This document shows positions 17,768 through 27,200 of a stretch of DNA of 38,472 nucleotides, piece after piece (positions within the stretch are counted from its first letter, which is position 1; each line of letters opens with the position of its first letter). The notes beneath the pieces were generated by a model that had not been told where the DNA came from, made no database searches, and was given only the letters and a program-made list of their open reading frames with translations. The position numbers and the translations under genes were made by a program. Source of the stretch: Saprospiraceae bacterium (GTDB taxonomy: Bacteria; Bacteroidota; Bacteroidia; Chitinophagales; Saprospiraceae); the NCBI GenBank assembly GCA_029263015.1, contig JAJCYI010000050.1, positions 1 to 38,472 of the forward strand. The letters are read 5' to 3'.

Positions 17768-17799
17768 TTTGAATAAACCATTTTCATTTGCTATTTTTG
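17768..17799 (+). promoter_or_regulatory. Strong Bacteroidota-type promoter
   Basis: TTTG (17768-17771) and TATTTTTG (17792-17799) are separated by exactly 20 bases, a full match to TTTG-N19-21-TAnnTTTG. The predicted transcription start is about 10 bases before the ATG at 17815, so the transcript has almost no leader. Confidence 0.65.
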
Positions 17800-17814
17800 G
17801 AAAAAAGTAATTTT

Positions 17815-17985
17815 ATGAATGTCAATGTCAATCCACCACTAACAAACCTACAATCTGAGTTGCTAAAGCTTTTTGCAGCCCAAATTCCAGAAGAACATTT
17901 AAAAGAACTGAAAAATGTGATCGCCCGTTTTCTATTGGAAAAGGCGAGGGACAAGGCAGATACGATCTGGGATGAAAAGGATTGA
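17815..17985 (+). CDS. Small protein, possibly antitoxin-like
   Basis: The 56-residue charged helical protein reads QSELLKLFAAQIPEEHLKELKNVIARFLLEKARDKADTIWDEK. It resembles small proteins of the LLKLYSxxxSExxLxEIKxxLAxFFAEKAxxEADKLWDEKG type, which I recall from Bacteroidota and cyanobacteria, some next to toxin genes. Those usually continue for 10-15 residues past the point where this one stops (DEKD), so a recent truncation is possible. The ATG at 17815 is chosen because it follows the strong promoter at 17768-17799. Its end overlaps a second tiny frame by 14 bases. The functional label is tentative. Confidence 0.55.
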   Translation: MNVNVNPPLTNLQSELLKLFAAQIPEEHLKELKNVIARFLLEKARDKADTIWDEKD

Positions 17986-18058
17986 ATTTCCAAAAATCAA
18001 TTTGTTGACCATTGAGGAATTTATGGAGTTGTTAGAACTTCAAGCGGAATCAATTTAA
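17972..18058 (+). CDS. Tiny overlapping frame, possible remnant of a partner gene
   Basis: ATG at 17972, inside the end of the upstream small gene, opens a 28-codon frame (MKRIEFPKINLLTIEEFMEL...) that stops at 18058. LLTIEEFMELLE looks like the beginning of a larger protein, for example the Uma2-type LTxEEF start, but nothing follows. The overlap resembles toxin-antitoxin pairs. It may be the truncated second gene of such a pair, or chance. Confidence 0.25.
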   Translation: MKRIEFPKINLLTIEEFMELLELQAESI

Positions 18059-18108
18059 TTATAGCCGACCTCAATTTAGGAGACTCACAAATTTTTAATT
18101 TCATAAAA

Positions 18109-18720
18109 ATGAAAAATCTGATATTTCTTATCCTTTTGTGTGCCATCTGCTCCAACATTTTTGGCCAGACTTATACTGAAACCATCGCCGAACACCGAGC
18201 CAAATACAAACAAGATTTTATTGAAAACGAACGTTCACCATTGCAAGAAGCAGATCTTGTCAACCTTCGGTTTTACGAATCTGATGAAAAATACATAGTG
18301 AAATGTACATTTCAGCGCACACCTGACGAAAAACCATTTGACCTGCCAACATACAGTGGCATCACCAAACCTTACCAAAAATATGGCGTTTTGTCGTTTG
18401 AATTGGATGGTAAGCCCCGCCAACTTGCTGTTTACCGGAGCCTGCGCCTTATCAATATGCCACAGTACAAAGACCACTTGTTCCTCCCCTACCGCGACCT
18501 CACCAACGATGAAACCACCTATGGCGGTGGCCGGTACATGGACATGACAATCTCCGAAGTAGAATCAGATGAAGTGCATATTGATTTCAACAAAAGTTAC
18601 AATCCTTGGTGTGGTTATTCCGATGGATACAATTGTCCGATACCGCCTACTGAAAATACGCTCAAGCTGGCTATCCATGCTGGCGAGCAAAAATATGCTG
18701 GGGAAAAGAAGCATAAATAA
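18109..18720 (+). CDS. DUF1684 family secreted protein
   Basis: The 203-residue protein has a signal peptide (MKNLIFLILLCAICSNIFG, cleavage near 19). It has the DUF1684 layout: an early EHRAKYKQDF helix, FDLPTYSG, YGVLSFELDGKPRQLAVYRS, LFLPYRDLTNDETTYGGGRYM and a Cys-containing NPWCGYSDGYNCPIPP near the C-terminus. Its biochemical role is unknown. Export is predicted from the signal peptide. The end overlaps the longest possible version of the next gene. Confidence 0.88.
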   Translation: MKNLIFLILLCAICSNIFGQTYTETIAEHRAKYKQDFIENERSPLQEADLVNLRFYESDEKYIVKCTFQRTPDEKPFDLPTYSGITKPYQKYGVLSFELDGKPRQLAVYRSLRLINMPQYKDHLFLPYRDLTNDETTYGGGRYMDMTISEVESDEVHIDFNKSYNPWCGYSDGYNCPIPPTENTLKLAIHAGEQKYAGEKKHK

Positions 18721-18730
18721 TTCCTCATTT

Positions 18731-19534
18731 GTGAATAGAGCTGTTACCGATCAGATGGGCAGGGAATTGATTTTCCCGTTTCCTCCAAAACGGATCATCT
18801 CACTCGTTCCGTCGCAAACAGAACTGCTGTTTGATTTGGGTCTGAACGAGGAGATCGTCGGCATCACCAAATTCTGTGTACACCCAATTAAACAATGGAA
18901 GACCAGACCCAAAGTTGGCGGCACAAAAAAAATCCATTTTGATAAAATAGCTTCCTTGCAACCTGACCTCATCATTGGGAATAAAGAAGAGAATGACAGA
19001 GAGGCGATTGAATTGTTGGAGAAAAAATACCCAGTTTGGATGAGCGACATCAATACCATGAACGATGCGTTGGACATGATTGGGCAGGTGGGGGAATTGA
19101 CAGGAAAAAAAGAAAATGCTCAAGCCTTGGCCTCCAAAATCACCTCAGCGTTTTCCCGATTATCCCACTTTAAAGAAAAGAAGGAAAGGCCCACCGTAGC
19201 TTTTTTCATTTGGCGTAAACCTTATATGATAGCAGCTGGTGGAACATTCATCAACAACATGTTGGAAGAGGCAGGTTTCCGTAATATTTTTTCTGATAAA
19301 ACACGCTATCCCGAAATCACGTTAAGGGAAGTAACAAATCGAAAACCTGACATACTCATGCTCTCTTCCGAACCATATCCATTTTCCGAAAAGCATATCC
19401 CAGAGTTCAATGAAGAATGTCGTAAAAGCACCATCATGGTGGTAAATGGGGAGTGTTTTTCTTGGTACGGAAGCCGCCTTTTGGAGGCCGCCAACTATTT
19501 TCCTAAATTGCACACTTCATTTCAAAAACGCTAA
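18731..19534 (+). CDS. Cobalamin/metal-chelate substrate-binding protein, BtuF-like
   Basis: The product shows the helical-backbone metal receptor fold: RIISLVPSQTELLFDLGL at the start, DLIIGNKEEN, and WYGSRLLEAANYF near the end. It should bind a metal-containing cofactor such as cobalamin or a siderophore. I choose the GTG at 18731, because homologues begin near TDQMGREL and this start leaves ten bases after the upstream stop. ATG at 18695 (26-base overlap) and ATG at 18755 are alternatives. No signal peptide is found with any of them, which is odd for a transporter subunit but, from memory, usual for Bacteroidota members of this branch. No permease or ATPase gene is adjacent. Confidence 0.82.
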   Translation: MNRAVTDQMGRELIFPFPPKRIISLVPSQTELLFDLGLNEEIVGITKFCVHPIKQWKTRPKVGGTKKIHFDKIASLQPDLIIGNKEENDREAIELLEKKYPVWMSDINTMNDALDMIGQVGELTGKKENAQALASKITSAFSRLSHFKEKKERPTVAFFIWRKPYMIAAGGTFINNMLEEAGFRNIFSDKTRYPEITLREVTNRKPDILMLSSEPYPFSEKHIPEFNEECRKSTIMVVNGECFSWYGSRLLEAANYFPKLHTSFQKR

Positions 19535-19556
19535 ACCACCTCTGAATCAACGATTT

Positions 19557-21212
19557 ATGAAAAAAATAATCCCTCTACTGTCCTTGTTATTCTGTTTTGT
19601 TTTGGTGAATGCCCAGTCATCTTCAAAAGTTGAGCAATTTGATATTTTGGTACAATTGCAAGAAGGCCAAGATGTGCAAACGTTCCTATTGGAAAATGAA
19701 AACAGCTTTAACCAGGGTATTCAATTGAAAAAAACGGTCTCCTCTAAATTCGGATTTCATCTATTTTCCATCACAAATGGAATTAATAATGAAAGTATGC
19801 TGACCTCGCTTCGCGAAACTCCTGGTGTAGTTTCCGCACAGTTTGACTCTCCCGTCCAGTTCAGAAATGCAATACCAAATGATCCACTTTGGCCAGAACA
19901 ATGGCACCTGGAGCGCATCGGCCTGCCTAATGTTTGGGATACGACAACTGGCGGCACTACCGCAAATGGCGACGAAATAGTTGTAGCGATACTCGACAGT
20001 GGATTTGATCTGACCCATGAAGATTTACAGGGCAATATTTGGGAAAACAAACTGGAAGCTCAGGGCCTGCCCAATTTTGACGACGATGGAAATGGAAAAA
20101 CTGACGACATCAATGGTTGGAATTTCATTAATGACACCCCAGTTTTAAGCGTTACTGGTCACGGGACTTCAGTCAGCGGTCTTATAGGAGCGAATGGCAA
20201 TAATGGCATTGGGCTATCAGGGGTGAATTGGAATGTGAAAATGATGTTCTTGACGATAGACCTTGTAAGCGAGGTGATCGCAGCATTCGATTATATTATT
20301 TATCAGCGGGAATTGTACAATAACACCAATGGAGCAGAAGGTGCCTTTATTGTGGTGACCAACGGGTCTTTCGGCAAGGATGCTGTCTTCTGCGAGGAAG
20401 AACCTTTGTGGGCAGCAATGTACGACAAGCTTGGCCAAGTAGGCGTCTTGAGCGTGGCGGCCACTGCCAATGAAAATTGGGATGTGGACGAAATTGGTGA
20501 CATGCCGACAACCTGCACCAGCGAATTCCTGATAGCCGTCACGGCCACAGACACCGAAGACTTTCGGGTGTCAAATGCAGCTTTTGGCCCAGCATCCATT
20601 GATCTGGCTGCACCAGGCAGACAGACTTCCACCATCACAACCCAAGACAGGTATATCGATTCCTTTGGAGGCACTTCTTCCGCTTGCCCACATGTATCTG
20701 GTTCGATAGCTTTATTATACAGTGTGCCGTGCAGTGACTTTGCAGCATTGGCATTGGCCGATCCACCAGCCGCCGCCCTACTTATGCGGGAGGCCATTTT
20801 ACGAAATGTCACTCCTTTGTCCAGTTTGCAAGGCAAAACGGTGACAGGGGGAAGGTTGGAAGTTTTTGAGAGCATGAAATACCTCCATGCCTATTGCATC
20901 GCCAATGAACAGGAAAAGCAGGGTGGGAATTTCAAAGAAATATATATTACCCAAAAGGGTTTTGTCCGCATTTTCCCCAACCCTGTCTCTAGCACTTTGC
21001 AAATAGATTATTCAAATGAAGGGTTTATCGATTTCTCTATCCGGGTTTTCAATTCTATTGGCCAAGAGATGGAAATCCAAGCCCCTGACCTGACCACCCC
21101 TTTCGAAACCCAAACTATTGATATTGATGTAAGTGACTGGTCAGCAGGCATTTATTATATCATTGTAAATGGGCCCGAAGAGGAAATTACCAGCCTTTTT
21201 GTGAAGATATAA
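19557..21212 (+). CDS. Secreted subtilisin-like serine protease with T9SS signal
   Basis: The 551-residue protein starts at the ATG at 19557, which gives a clean signal peptide (MKKIIPLLSLLFCFVLVNAQ). A propeptide of about 100 residues follows. The S8 catalytic triad is complete: Asp147 (VAILDSGFDLTHEDL), His202 (GHGTSVSGLI) and Ser374 (GGTSSACPHVSG). The C-terminal type A sorting domain (VRIFPNPVSSTLQIDY ... AGIYYIIVNG) predicts secretion through T9SS and release or surface attachment. It follows the BtuF-like gene by 22 bases and may be co-transcribed with it. Confidence 0.93.
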   Translation: MKKIIPLLSLLFCFVLVNAQSSSKVEQFDILVQLQEGQDVQTFLLENENSFNQGIQLKKTVSSKFGFHLFSITNGINNESMLTSLRETPGVVSAQFDSPVQFRNAIPNDPLWPEQWHLERIGLPNVWDTTTGGTTANGDEIVVAILDSGFDLTHEDLQGNIWENKLEAQGLPNFDDDGNGKTDDINGWNFINDTPVLSVTGHGTSVSGLIGANGNNGIGLSGVNWNVKMMFLTIDLVSEVIAAFDYIIYQRELYNNTNGAEGAFIVVTNGSFGKDAVFCEEEPLWAAMYDKLGQVGVLSVAATANENWDVDEIGDMPTTCTSEFLIAVTATDTEDFRVSNAAFGPASIDLAAPGRQTSTITTQDRYIDSFGGTSSACPHVSGSIALLYSVPCSDFAALALADPPAAALLMREAILRNVTPLSSLQGKTVTGGRLEVFESMKYLHAYCIANEQEKQGGNFKEIYITQKGFVRIFPNPVSSTLQIDYSNEGFIDFSIRVFNSIGQEMEIQAPDLTTPFETQTIDIDVSDWSAGIYYIIVNGPEEEITSLFVKI

Positions 21213-21510
21213 ATAAAGGCAGTGAAGGTGCAGCGCACCGTAATTTGGTTTGTCCTCACCACCACGGGATTGGTCAAAAAAAACCACATTTACCTACAAG
21301 CCCCTCTTAACACACCGCCCAAATACAATTACTTGAACTTTTTCTTGTAAATTATTTTTCTTTTTTGGCTAAACACTTATTTTTGCAGCCGCATTTGAAA
21401 ATCCGTTCTTTAAGTGACTTAATGCTAAGGAAATTTTGAACAAAAACACCCTTGTCCCGTAAAGCTTAGATTCATTTAGTTGACAAGGAATTATGTTCAA
21501 ATCCTAATAT
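21213..21510. other. Gap before tRNA-Arg with hairpin and -7 element
   Basis: Just after the protease stop is GGTGC-AGC-GCACC, near 21225-21240, a short hairpin of a type seen in dispersed Bacteroidota repeats. No T-run follows it. A -7 match TATTTTTG occurs at 21378-21385 and could start the tRNA/ribosomal-protein transcript, though no TTTG is found at the right distance upstream. No coding potential is seen. Confidence 0.35.
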
Positions 21511-21584
21511 GGCCTCGTAGCTCAATTGGATAGAGCGTTTGACTACGGATCAGAAGGTTAGGGGTTCGACTCCTCTCGGGGTCA
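21511..21584 (+). tRNA. tRNA-Arg (anticodon ACG)
   Basis: The 74-base cloverleaf folds fully. The acceptor GGCCTCG pairs with CGGGGTC (with wobble pairs), and A is the discriminator base. The D stem is GCTC/GAGC. The anticodon stem TTTGA/TCAGA encloses loop CTACGGA, giving anticodon ACG. The variable loop is five bases, and the T stem AGGGG/CCTCT encloses TTCGACT. CCA is not encoded. A34 is expected to be deaminated to inosine to read CGU, CGC and CGA. It precedes the ribosomal protein genes and may share their transcript. Confidence 0.95.
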
Positions 21585-21590
21585 CTTAAA

Positions 21591-21674
21591 TTTGAGTTGA
21601 CGAGTTTTGAATTATTGAGTTTTGAGTAAGATTTTTGATTACTCAAAACTCAAAACTCAAAACTCAAAACTAAC
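21591..21674. repeat. 7-base array between tRNA-Arg and rpmB, 12 units, self-inverted
   Basis: Twelve heptamers stay in phase from seven bases after the tRNA to six bases before the rpmB ATG. The first half is TTTGAGT/TTATTGA/GTTTTGA type and the second half is TACTCAA followed by three AACTCAA. A perfect 15-base inverted repeat (21615-21629 with 21639-21653, 9-base loop) forms a strong hairpin, which could separate tRNA from mRNA or act as a terminator or attenuator. Confidence 0.85.
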
Positions 21675-21680
21675 TTCATC

Positions 21681-21929
21681 ATGTCTAGAGTTTGTGAATT
21701 GACAGGAAAACGTCCGATTACTGGAAACAAAGTATCGCACTCAAACAGGAAAACCAAGCGCCGCTTTTTGCCTAATTTATTCAAGAAGCGTTTCTTCGTT
21801 CCTGAAACTGGTAAATGGATTACGTTGAAAATTTCTTCAACAGCCCTTCGCTCCATTGATCGCTTGGGCATTTATGCTTACATCAAAAAGCAACAATCCA
21901 AAGGTAAAGCCTTGGATATTAAACTTTAA
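21681..21929 (+). CDS. rpmB: 50S ribosomal protein L28
   Basis: The 82-residue basic protein carries the L28 signature: SRVCELTGKRPITGNKVSHSNRKTKRRFLPNL and ISSTALRSIDRLGI. It is a component of the large ribosomal subunit and stands first in the phylum-typical order L28, L33, DUF4295, FtsY. The gap to rpmG is only 21 bases. Confidence 0.97.
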   Translation: MSRVCELTGKRPITGNKVSHSNRKTKRRFLPNLFKKRFFVPETGKWITLKISSTALRSIDRLGIYAYIKKQQSKGKALDIKL

Positions 21930-21950
21930 CAAAATAAATTCTTTAATAAG

Positions 21951-22139
21951 ATGGCAAAGAAAGGAAAAGGAAACCGCCACCAGGTCATTATTGAATGTAC
22001 CGAGCATAAAGGTACTGGCGTTGCAGGCATGTCACGTTATGTGACCCAAAAAAACCGCAAAAACACACCTGAGCGGTTGGAGTTAAAAAAATACAACCCT
22101 TTTCTCAAAAAAATGACCGTACACAAAGAGATCAAGTAA
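21951..22139 (+). CDS. rpmG: 50S ribosomal protein L33
   Basis: The 62-residue protein begins [19 protein letters not shown] and ends [14 protein letters not shown], as in L33. It is the Cys-poor, non-zinc form: only one cysteine is present. It lies between L28 and DUF4295 in a compact operon. Confidence 0.96.
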   Translation: MAKKGKGNRHQVIIECTEHKGTGVAGMSRYVTQKNRKNTPERLELKKYNPFLKKMTVHKEIK

Positions 22140-22197
22140 TCTCACAAATGGTCTGATGTTTGGGTATCAAGAGTCGAATCAATAAAAACATAATATC

Positions 22198-22371
22198 ATG
22201 GCAAAAGTATCTAAGAACGCAAGGGTTGCTCAACGTGCTGCAAATGCAGGGTCTGGCAGGGATCATGTAAAAGTGATCAAAAGCGTTAAAGACCCCAAAA
22301 CGGGCAAATACACTTACAAAGAATTGATGATCCACAAAGACAAGGTAAAAGAGTTTTTTGCCAATAAGTAA
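22198..22371 (+). CDS. DUF4295 small basic protein
   Basis: A 57-residue protein, MAKVSKNARVAQRAANAGSG ... KELMIHKDKVKEFFANK. This is the DUF4295 family, which I know only from Bacteroidota and relatives and always beside L28/L33. The size, basic character and position suggest a ribosome-associated protein, but that is inference. It is followed by a strong terminator. Confidence 0.9.
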   Translation: MAKVSKNARVAQRAANAGSGRDHVKVIKSVKDPKTGKYTYKELMIHKDKVKEFFANK

Positions 22372-22398
22372 TCATACTTTCCGTGGATTTCATGCTCG

Positions 22399-22443
22399 AA
22401 GGCTTTTCTTAAATTAGGTTTAAGGAAAGCCTTTGTTATTTTT
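22399..22443 (+). terminator. Rho-independent terminator of the L28-L33-DUF4295 operon
   Basis: A 15-base-pair stem (22399-22413 with 22419-22433, one G-T pair) with loop TTAGG is followed by TGTTATTTTT. The T-rich tail overlaps the -7 element of ftsY. Confidence 0.8.
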
Positions 22444-22444
22444 G
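22437..22444 (+). promoter_or_regulatory. -7 element for ftsY
   Basis: TATTTTTG matches TAnnTTTG and lies 52 bases before the ftsY ATG. It is built into the T-tract of the preceding terminator. A -33 TTTG is not obvious. Confidence 0.45.
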
Positions 22445-22495
22445 CCCGATTTTGAATCAAGTTGCAAACCACATCATACCAACAGCCAAAGAAAC

Positions 22496-23443
22496 ATGAG
22501 TTTTTTCAATAAATTTTTTACCAAAAAAAAGGAAGAAGACCTCGATAAAGGGCTCGAAAAAACCAAAACTGGTTTTTTGGACAAATTGACCAAAGCCGTC
22601 GCTGGGAAATCCACCATTGATGTGGAAGTGCTCGATGAACTGGAATCAATCCTGATAGCTTCCGATGTTGGGTTGGATACCACCATCAAGATCATTGAAC
22701 AAATTGAAGAAAGGGTAAAACGGGACAAGTATGTGAATATCAGCGAGTTGGACAGAATCATGCGGGACGAGATCGTGCAGTTGCTGGAAGAAAACAATAC
22801 CGAAGACCATGAAGACTTCACCTTACCTGCTGACAAGAAACCTTATATCCTTCTGGTTGTTGGCGTAAACGGGGTGGGGAAAACCACCACGATTGGGAAA
22901 CTCGCCTACCAGTTCAAACAAAAGGGCAAAAAAGTCGTGATAGGTGCAGGTGACACATTCCGCGCCGCTGCTGTAGATCAATTGAAAATATGGGCGGAGC
23001 GGGTTGGCTGTGAATTTTACGCAAAAGGTATGAACACAGATCCCGCCGCCGTAGCTTATGAAACCGTTGATTTTGCCATTCGGAACGACTGCGATGTGGC
23101 CATCATTGACACTGCTGGCCGCCTCCACACCAAAATCAACCTCATGAAGGAGCTGACCAAGATAAAACGCTCTGCCAGCAAACGCCTGGATGGCACTCCA
23201 CACGACGTGCTCCTAATATTAGATGCCACCACTGGCCAAAATGCCATCGAACAAGCCAAACATTTCACCGCTGCAACGGAGGTTTCCTGCCTGGCCCTGA
23301 CCAAACTGGATGGTACAGCCAAAGGCGGCGTTGCCATCGGCATTTCTGACCAGTTCAAAATACCGATCAAATATATCGGCATTGGAGAAGGCATGGAACA
23401 ACTGCAAGTGTTCAACAAAAAAGCATTTGTCGAATCCCTTTTT

Positions 23444-23452
<9 letters not shown>
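22496..23452 (+). CDS. ftsY: Signal recognition particle receptor FtsY
   Basis: The 318-residue SRP GTPase docks ribosome-nascent chain complexes at the inner membrane. The N domain covers about residues 30-100. The G domain has G1 GVNGVGKTT (123-131), the family-specific AGDTFRAAAVDQL (151-163), DTAGR (205-209) and TKLD (269-272). The acidic N-terminal A domain is very short, as usual in this phylum. The start is the ATG at 22496 (MSFFNKFF). An upstream TTG would add an unrelated 21 residues. Its last codons and stop merge into a perfect heptamer array reaching the next gene. Confidence 0.96.
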
Positions 23453-23520
<68 letters not shown>

Positions 23521-23522
23521 CA

Positions 23523-24143
23523 ATGAACAAGCCCCTCTTCATCGTCATCGAAGGCCTCGACGGCTCAGGCAAATCCACCGCTGCCAAGCAATTGTCAGAG
23601 CAGCTGGAATCATTATTTCCTAACAAAATAAAGCATACCTACGAGCCACACAATCCTTCCTGCGGCGGCGAATATATCCGGGCCGTTTTAGAAAAAAGAA
23701 TTACAGAATTCCACCACCGCACCTTGGCACTCGCTTATGCAGCCAACCGCCTCGACCATTGTGACCGCATCATCCAGCCTTGGTTATCCAATGGAAAAGA
23801 CGGCATTGTGATTTCTGACCGGTATTATCTTTCCTCCCTGGTGTATCAAAGCAGGGATGGTCTTTCCTTTGAATCAGTCATGCAATTGAACGAACTGGCC
23901 ATCCAGCCCGACCTCATTTTTTTTATGAATGTCAGCAACGAAACTTGCTTCAACCGATTGGAAAACCGCAACCAACCTCAGGAAATATTCGATGAAAACA
24001 TGGAAGAAACCCGCCGTAAATATTTCGCCGCCATTGACTTCCTTCGGAAAACGAAGAACGAAAAGGTTATTGAAATTGATGGGAACGGGACGGTGGAGGA
24101 GACGGTTGAGCAGATGTTGGATAAGATTATCGGGAAGCATTAA
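23523..24143 (+). CDS. tmk: Thymidylate kinase
   Basis: The 206-residue cytoplasmic enzyme phosphorylates dTMP to dTDP. The P-loop is EGLDGSGKST (10-19), the DR(Y) substrate motif is ISDRYYLSSLVYQ, and the lid contains ENRNQPQEIFDENMEETRRKY. The length is standard. It lies 70 bases after ftsY, separated only by a heptamer array. Confidence 0.93.
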   Translation: MNKPLFIVIEGLDGSGKSTAAKQLSEQLESLFPNKIKHTYEPHNPSCGGEYIRAVLEKRITEFHHRTLALAYAANRLDHCDRIIQPWLSNGKDGIVISDRYYLSSLVYQSRDGLSFESVMQLNELAIQPDLIFFMNVSNETCFNRLENRNQPQEIFDENMEETRRKYFAAIDFLRKTKNEKVIEIDGNGTVEETVEQMLDKIIGKH

Positions 24144-24284
24144 TAGCATCACATACAAAGCACAGGACACAGTTCATCCTGCGCCAACGGTTACTTCCGC
24201 AGAAATTGCCCAAGAATCATATTTTTTCCCTCCAAAATAATATCTTTAAGTCTATTCTTTGACGGTTTCTAAAACCCAAATGTT

Positions 24285-27200
24285 TTGAAGATATTCTCTG
24301 CAAAATGGATTTGTGTTTTTTGGTTATTTCCCAATATCTTTTTTGGGCAAGGGTTTACCATTGATGTTCAGCATTATGGCATTGAAGAAGGTTTATCCCA
24401 CCGCAATGTGCATTTTGCACACCAAGACAAAAGAGGGCTGATGTGGTTTGGGACAGACTATGGACTAAACCGTTTTGATGGCTATAATTTCAAGTGGATA
24501 ACAAAAGAAAAGCACGGTCTTCAATCCAATAAAATTGAGAAAGCCCTGGAGGACAAGGATGGCCTGATGTGGCTGATGTATGGCAGTACAATGGTTTATG
24601 CAGACAGAAGCCCATACGTGGAAGGCATTGATATTTTTAATCCAGAAACGGAAGAAGTAACTCCTTTTGAAACCTTTTTTAAAGACAAGCCGAAACTCTC
24701 ACCCAAAAATATTCATTCGTTCACGCAAAAGGACAAGGGCGAATTGACCTTCTTAACAAAAGATTCTCAACTGGTTACCTATAATGAAAAAAATGGATTT
24801 GATTCTGTTCCGTTACAAAACCAATACTATTTCATTAAAGGTTTTCACTGGTCGGCGAACGGTTACTTTTGGATGAATGCGAGGAAAGAAAACAATCCAG
24901 ACAGCCAAGTATTCGTCATCGCGCTCAATCAAAAAGGAGAAGAGGTTTATGCCATTCCTGTTGCAAAAGAATTTAGGGTCGTATTTTTTTATAAATCAAA
25001 AACCAGCCCCAATGAAAAATGGATAAGCCTGGTCCATAACCATGTACACAGCATTTTTCAATTCGAAGAAGCGACACCGCAGGGGCAGGTCGTTTCCAAT
25101 TCAGATGGATCCCTTTTTACAAAACTCAATCTTGATTTTATACATTTCGACAAAATTGCAGGCTATACCGATGATGACAATCATAGTTGGTTTTTTTCAA
25201 ATGATGGTTTCTACCTTTTGGATAAAAACCTGGAACAGGTCCATCAGTTGAACGACCAATATCCTGACATTGCCTATGCCTACCACATATATATAGACCG
25301 GCAAGGAAAAACTTGGGTGAGCACACAGTTTGGTGTTTATTTGATTACCCTAAAACCAAATCATTTTACAAAAATCCTGAATCAAAAAAATGAAGTGTTC
25401 CCTGTCAGGGGTTTGGCATTAGATGACGATAATGGCCTTTGGGTTGTCAATGAAAGCATTCCCAATCTTTGGAAAGCTTCCTTGAGTGCCGATAAAAAAA
25501 ACATTTCAAAGGTTGAAACTTCCAATAACCCTATTGACGGAGAGCGGTTATTTTTTGGCGGGCGGCATTACCCGTTGCACAAATCCAAAAGTGGCGATAT
25601 TATCTACAGTCCTGGGAAATACTATTTAAAAAAAATTAATCCTGACAATTATTTTTCTCATACCTATCGCTCTGTCGATACCACCCTGTCCATTGGCGAT
25701 ACATGGTCAATTTTCATGGACAGCCAAAATAAAATCTGGACAGGTAACAGCAATGGGTACATTGGGTTTACTGAAAAAGACAGCATTCACTATTTTCCAC
25801 TTTTGGAAGCTTCGGTAGCTGACCTTCTTATTTATCAATTTATAGAAAATGGTCAAACGCTCTGGGTCGTCAGTGAGGCTGGGCTTTTCCTGTTGGATAA
25901 ACCGTCCCGAAAAATCAATGAACGGTATTGGTCCGGTGGCAATGGAAAATATAAGTTACCATTTGATAAATTGTATCATGCTTTTCAAGATTCGGAATAT
26001 TCCTTTTGGCTGGGAACGAGTGGAAATGGGCTAATTCATTTTAATATAAAAACTGGTGAATATGAGCAATTTACAAAAGCAGATGGTTTGTCCAATAATG
26101 TAATTTATGCAGTTTACCCCGATGATTATAATAATTTATGGCTGACGAGTGATTACGGGATTATGCGTTTTAATAAAACAACTCGACAGGTCAAATCTTA
26201 TTTAACAAAAGACGGGATTACCCACAATGAGTTCAACCGCATTTCCCACCATCAAAGTGGCGATGGCACTTTGTTTTTTGGCGGATTGAACGGCGTGACG
26301 GCTTTTCATCCCAAAGATTTTCAAAGCGACAGCATCATCGCGAACACGCCTTTGATAATCAGTAACTTTCAACAATTTGTCGGCGATGAAAATAAATTGA
26401 CAGATAAAACGAATGAATTATTAATTCAAAATAAAATTGTCCTCGCGCCCAACGACCCGTTTTTCAGGTTGGAATTTGCCCTACTGACTTTTGAAGATGC
26501 AGACAAGGTTCATTATGCTTACCAGATAGAAGGAATTGACCAGGATTGGATCTATCAGAAAGAAAATTACATCCGTATCAACCGATTACAATATGGGAAT
26601 CACACCCTCCACATCAAAGGGCAATCCTCAACTGGGCAATGGTCTGATAATAAACTCAATCTCAACGTTTTAGTCCTCAAACCATTTTATCTGCAAACCT
26701 GGTTCTTGATAGTTGCAGGGTTGATATTTCTGATTAGCGGGCCTTTGGTTTTCAAATGGCGTACCTCACAACTAATAAAACAAAAAGCAAAACTCGAAGA
26801 GGAAGTCGCCATGCGTACCGAAACCATCAGGGAACAGGCAGAAGAACTGAAATCCCTGGAGCGCCTTAAATCCCGCTTTTTTGCCAATGTTTCCCACGAA
26901 CTCAGAACGCCACTTACCCTGTTGCTCGGCCCAATCAACTCATTATTAAAAAGAAGAAGGGAGGATGAAACCGATCGGAAACTGCTCCAATTTGCCCAAC
27001 GTAACGGGCAGCAATTGAAGAAACTCATCAATGAAATACTGGACCTTTCAAAATTGGAGGATAACAAACTGCAAGTAGAGGAAGAGCCTGTCCAGTTTTA
27101 TGAATACATAAAAGACCAGAGCGCCCAATTCCATTCTTTTGGAGCCAGCGAACAAGTCCATTTTGAGGTAGATTACCAAGCGGATCGCTCACAATATATT

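Noticed and set aside
21378-21385. Complete promoter for tRNA-Arg
   Set aside because: Only the -7 element fits. The nearby TTTG at 21364 is about 10 bases away instead of about 20, so it was kept only as a weak element.
21615-21653. Riboswitch or T-box ahead of rpmB
   Set aside because: The strong hairpin is fully explained by the inverted heptamer array. No T-box or known aptamer motif is present.
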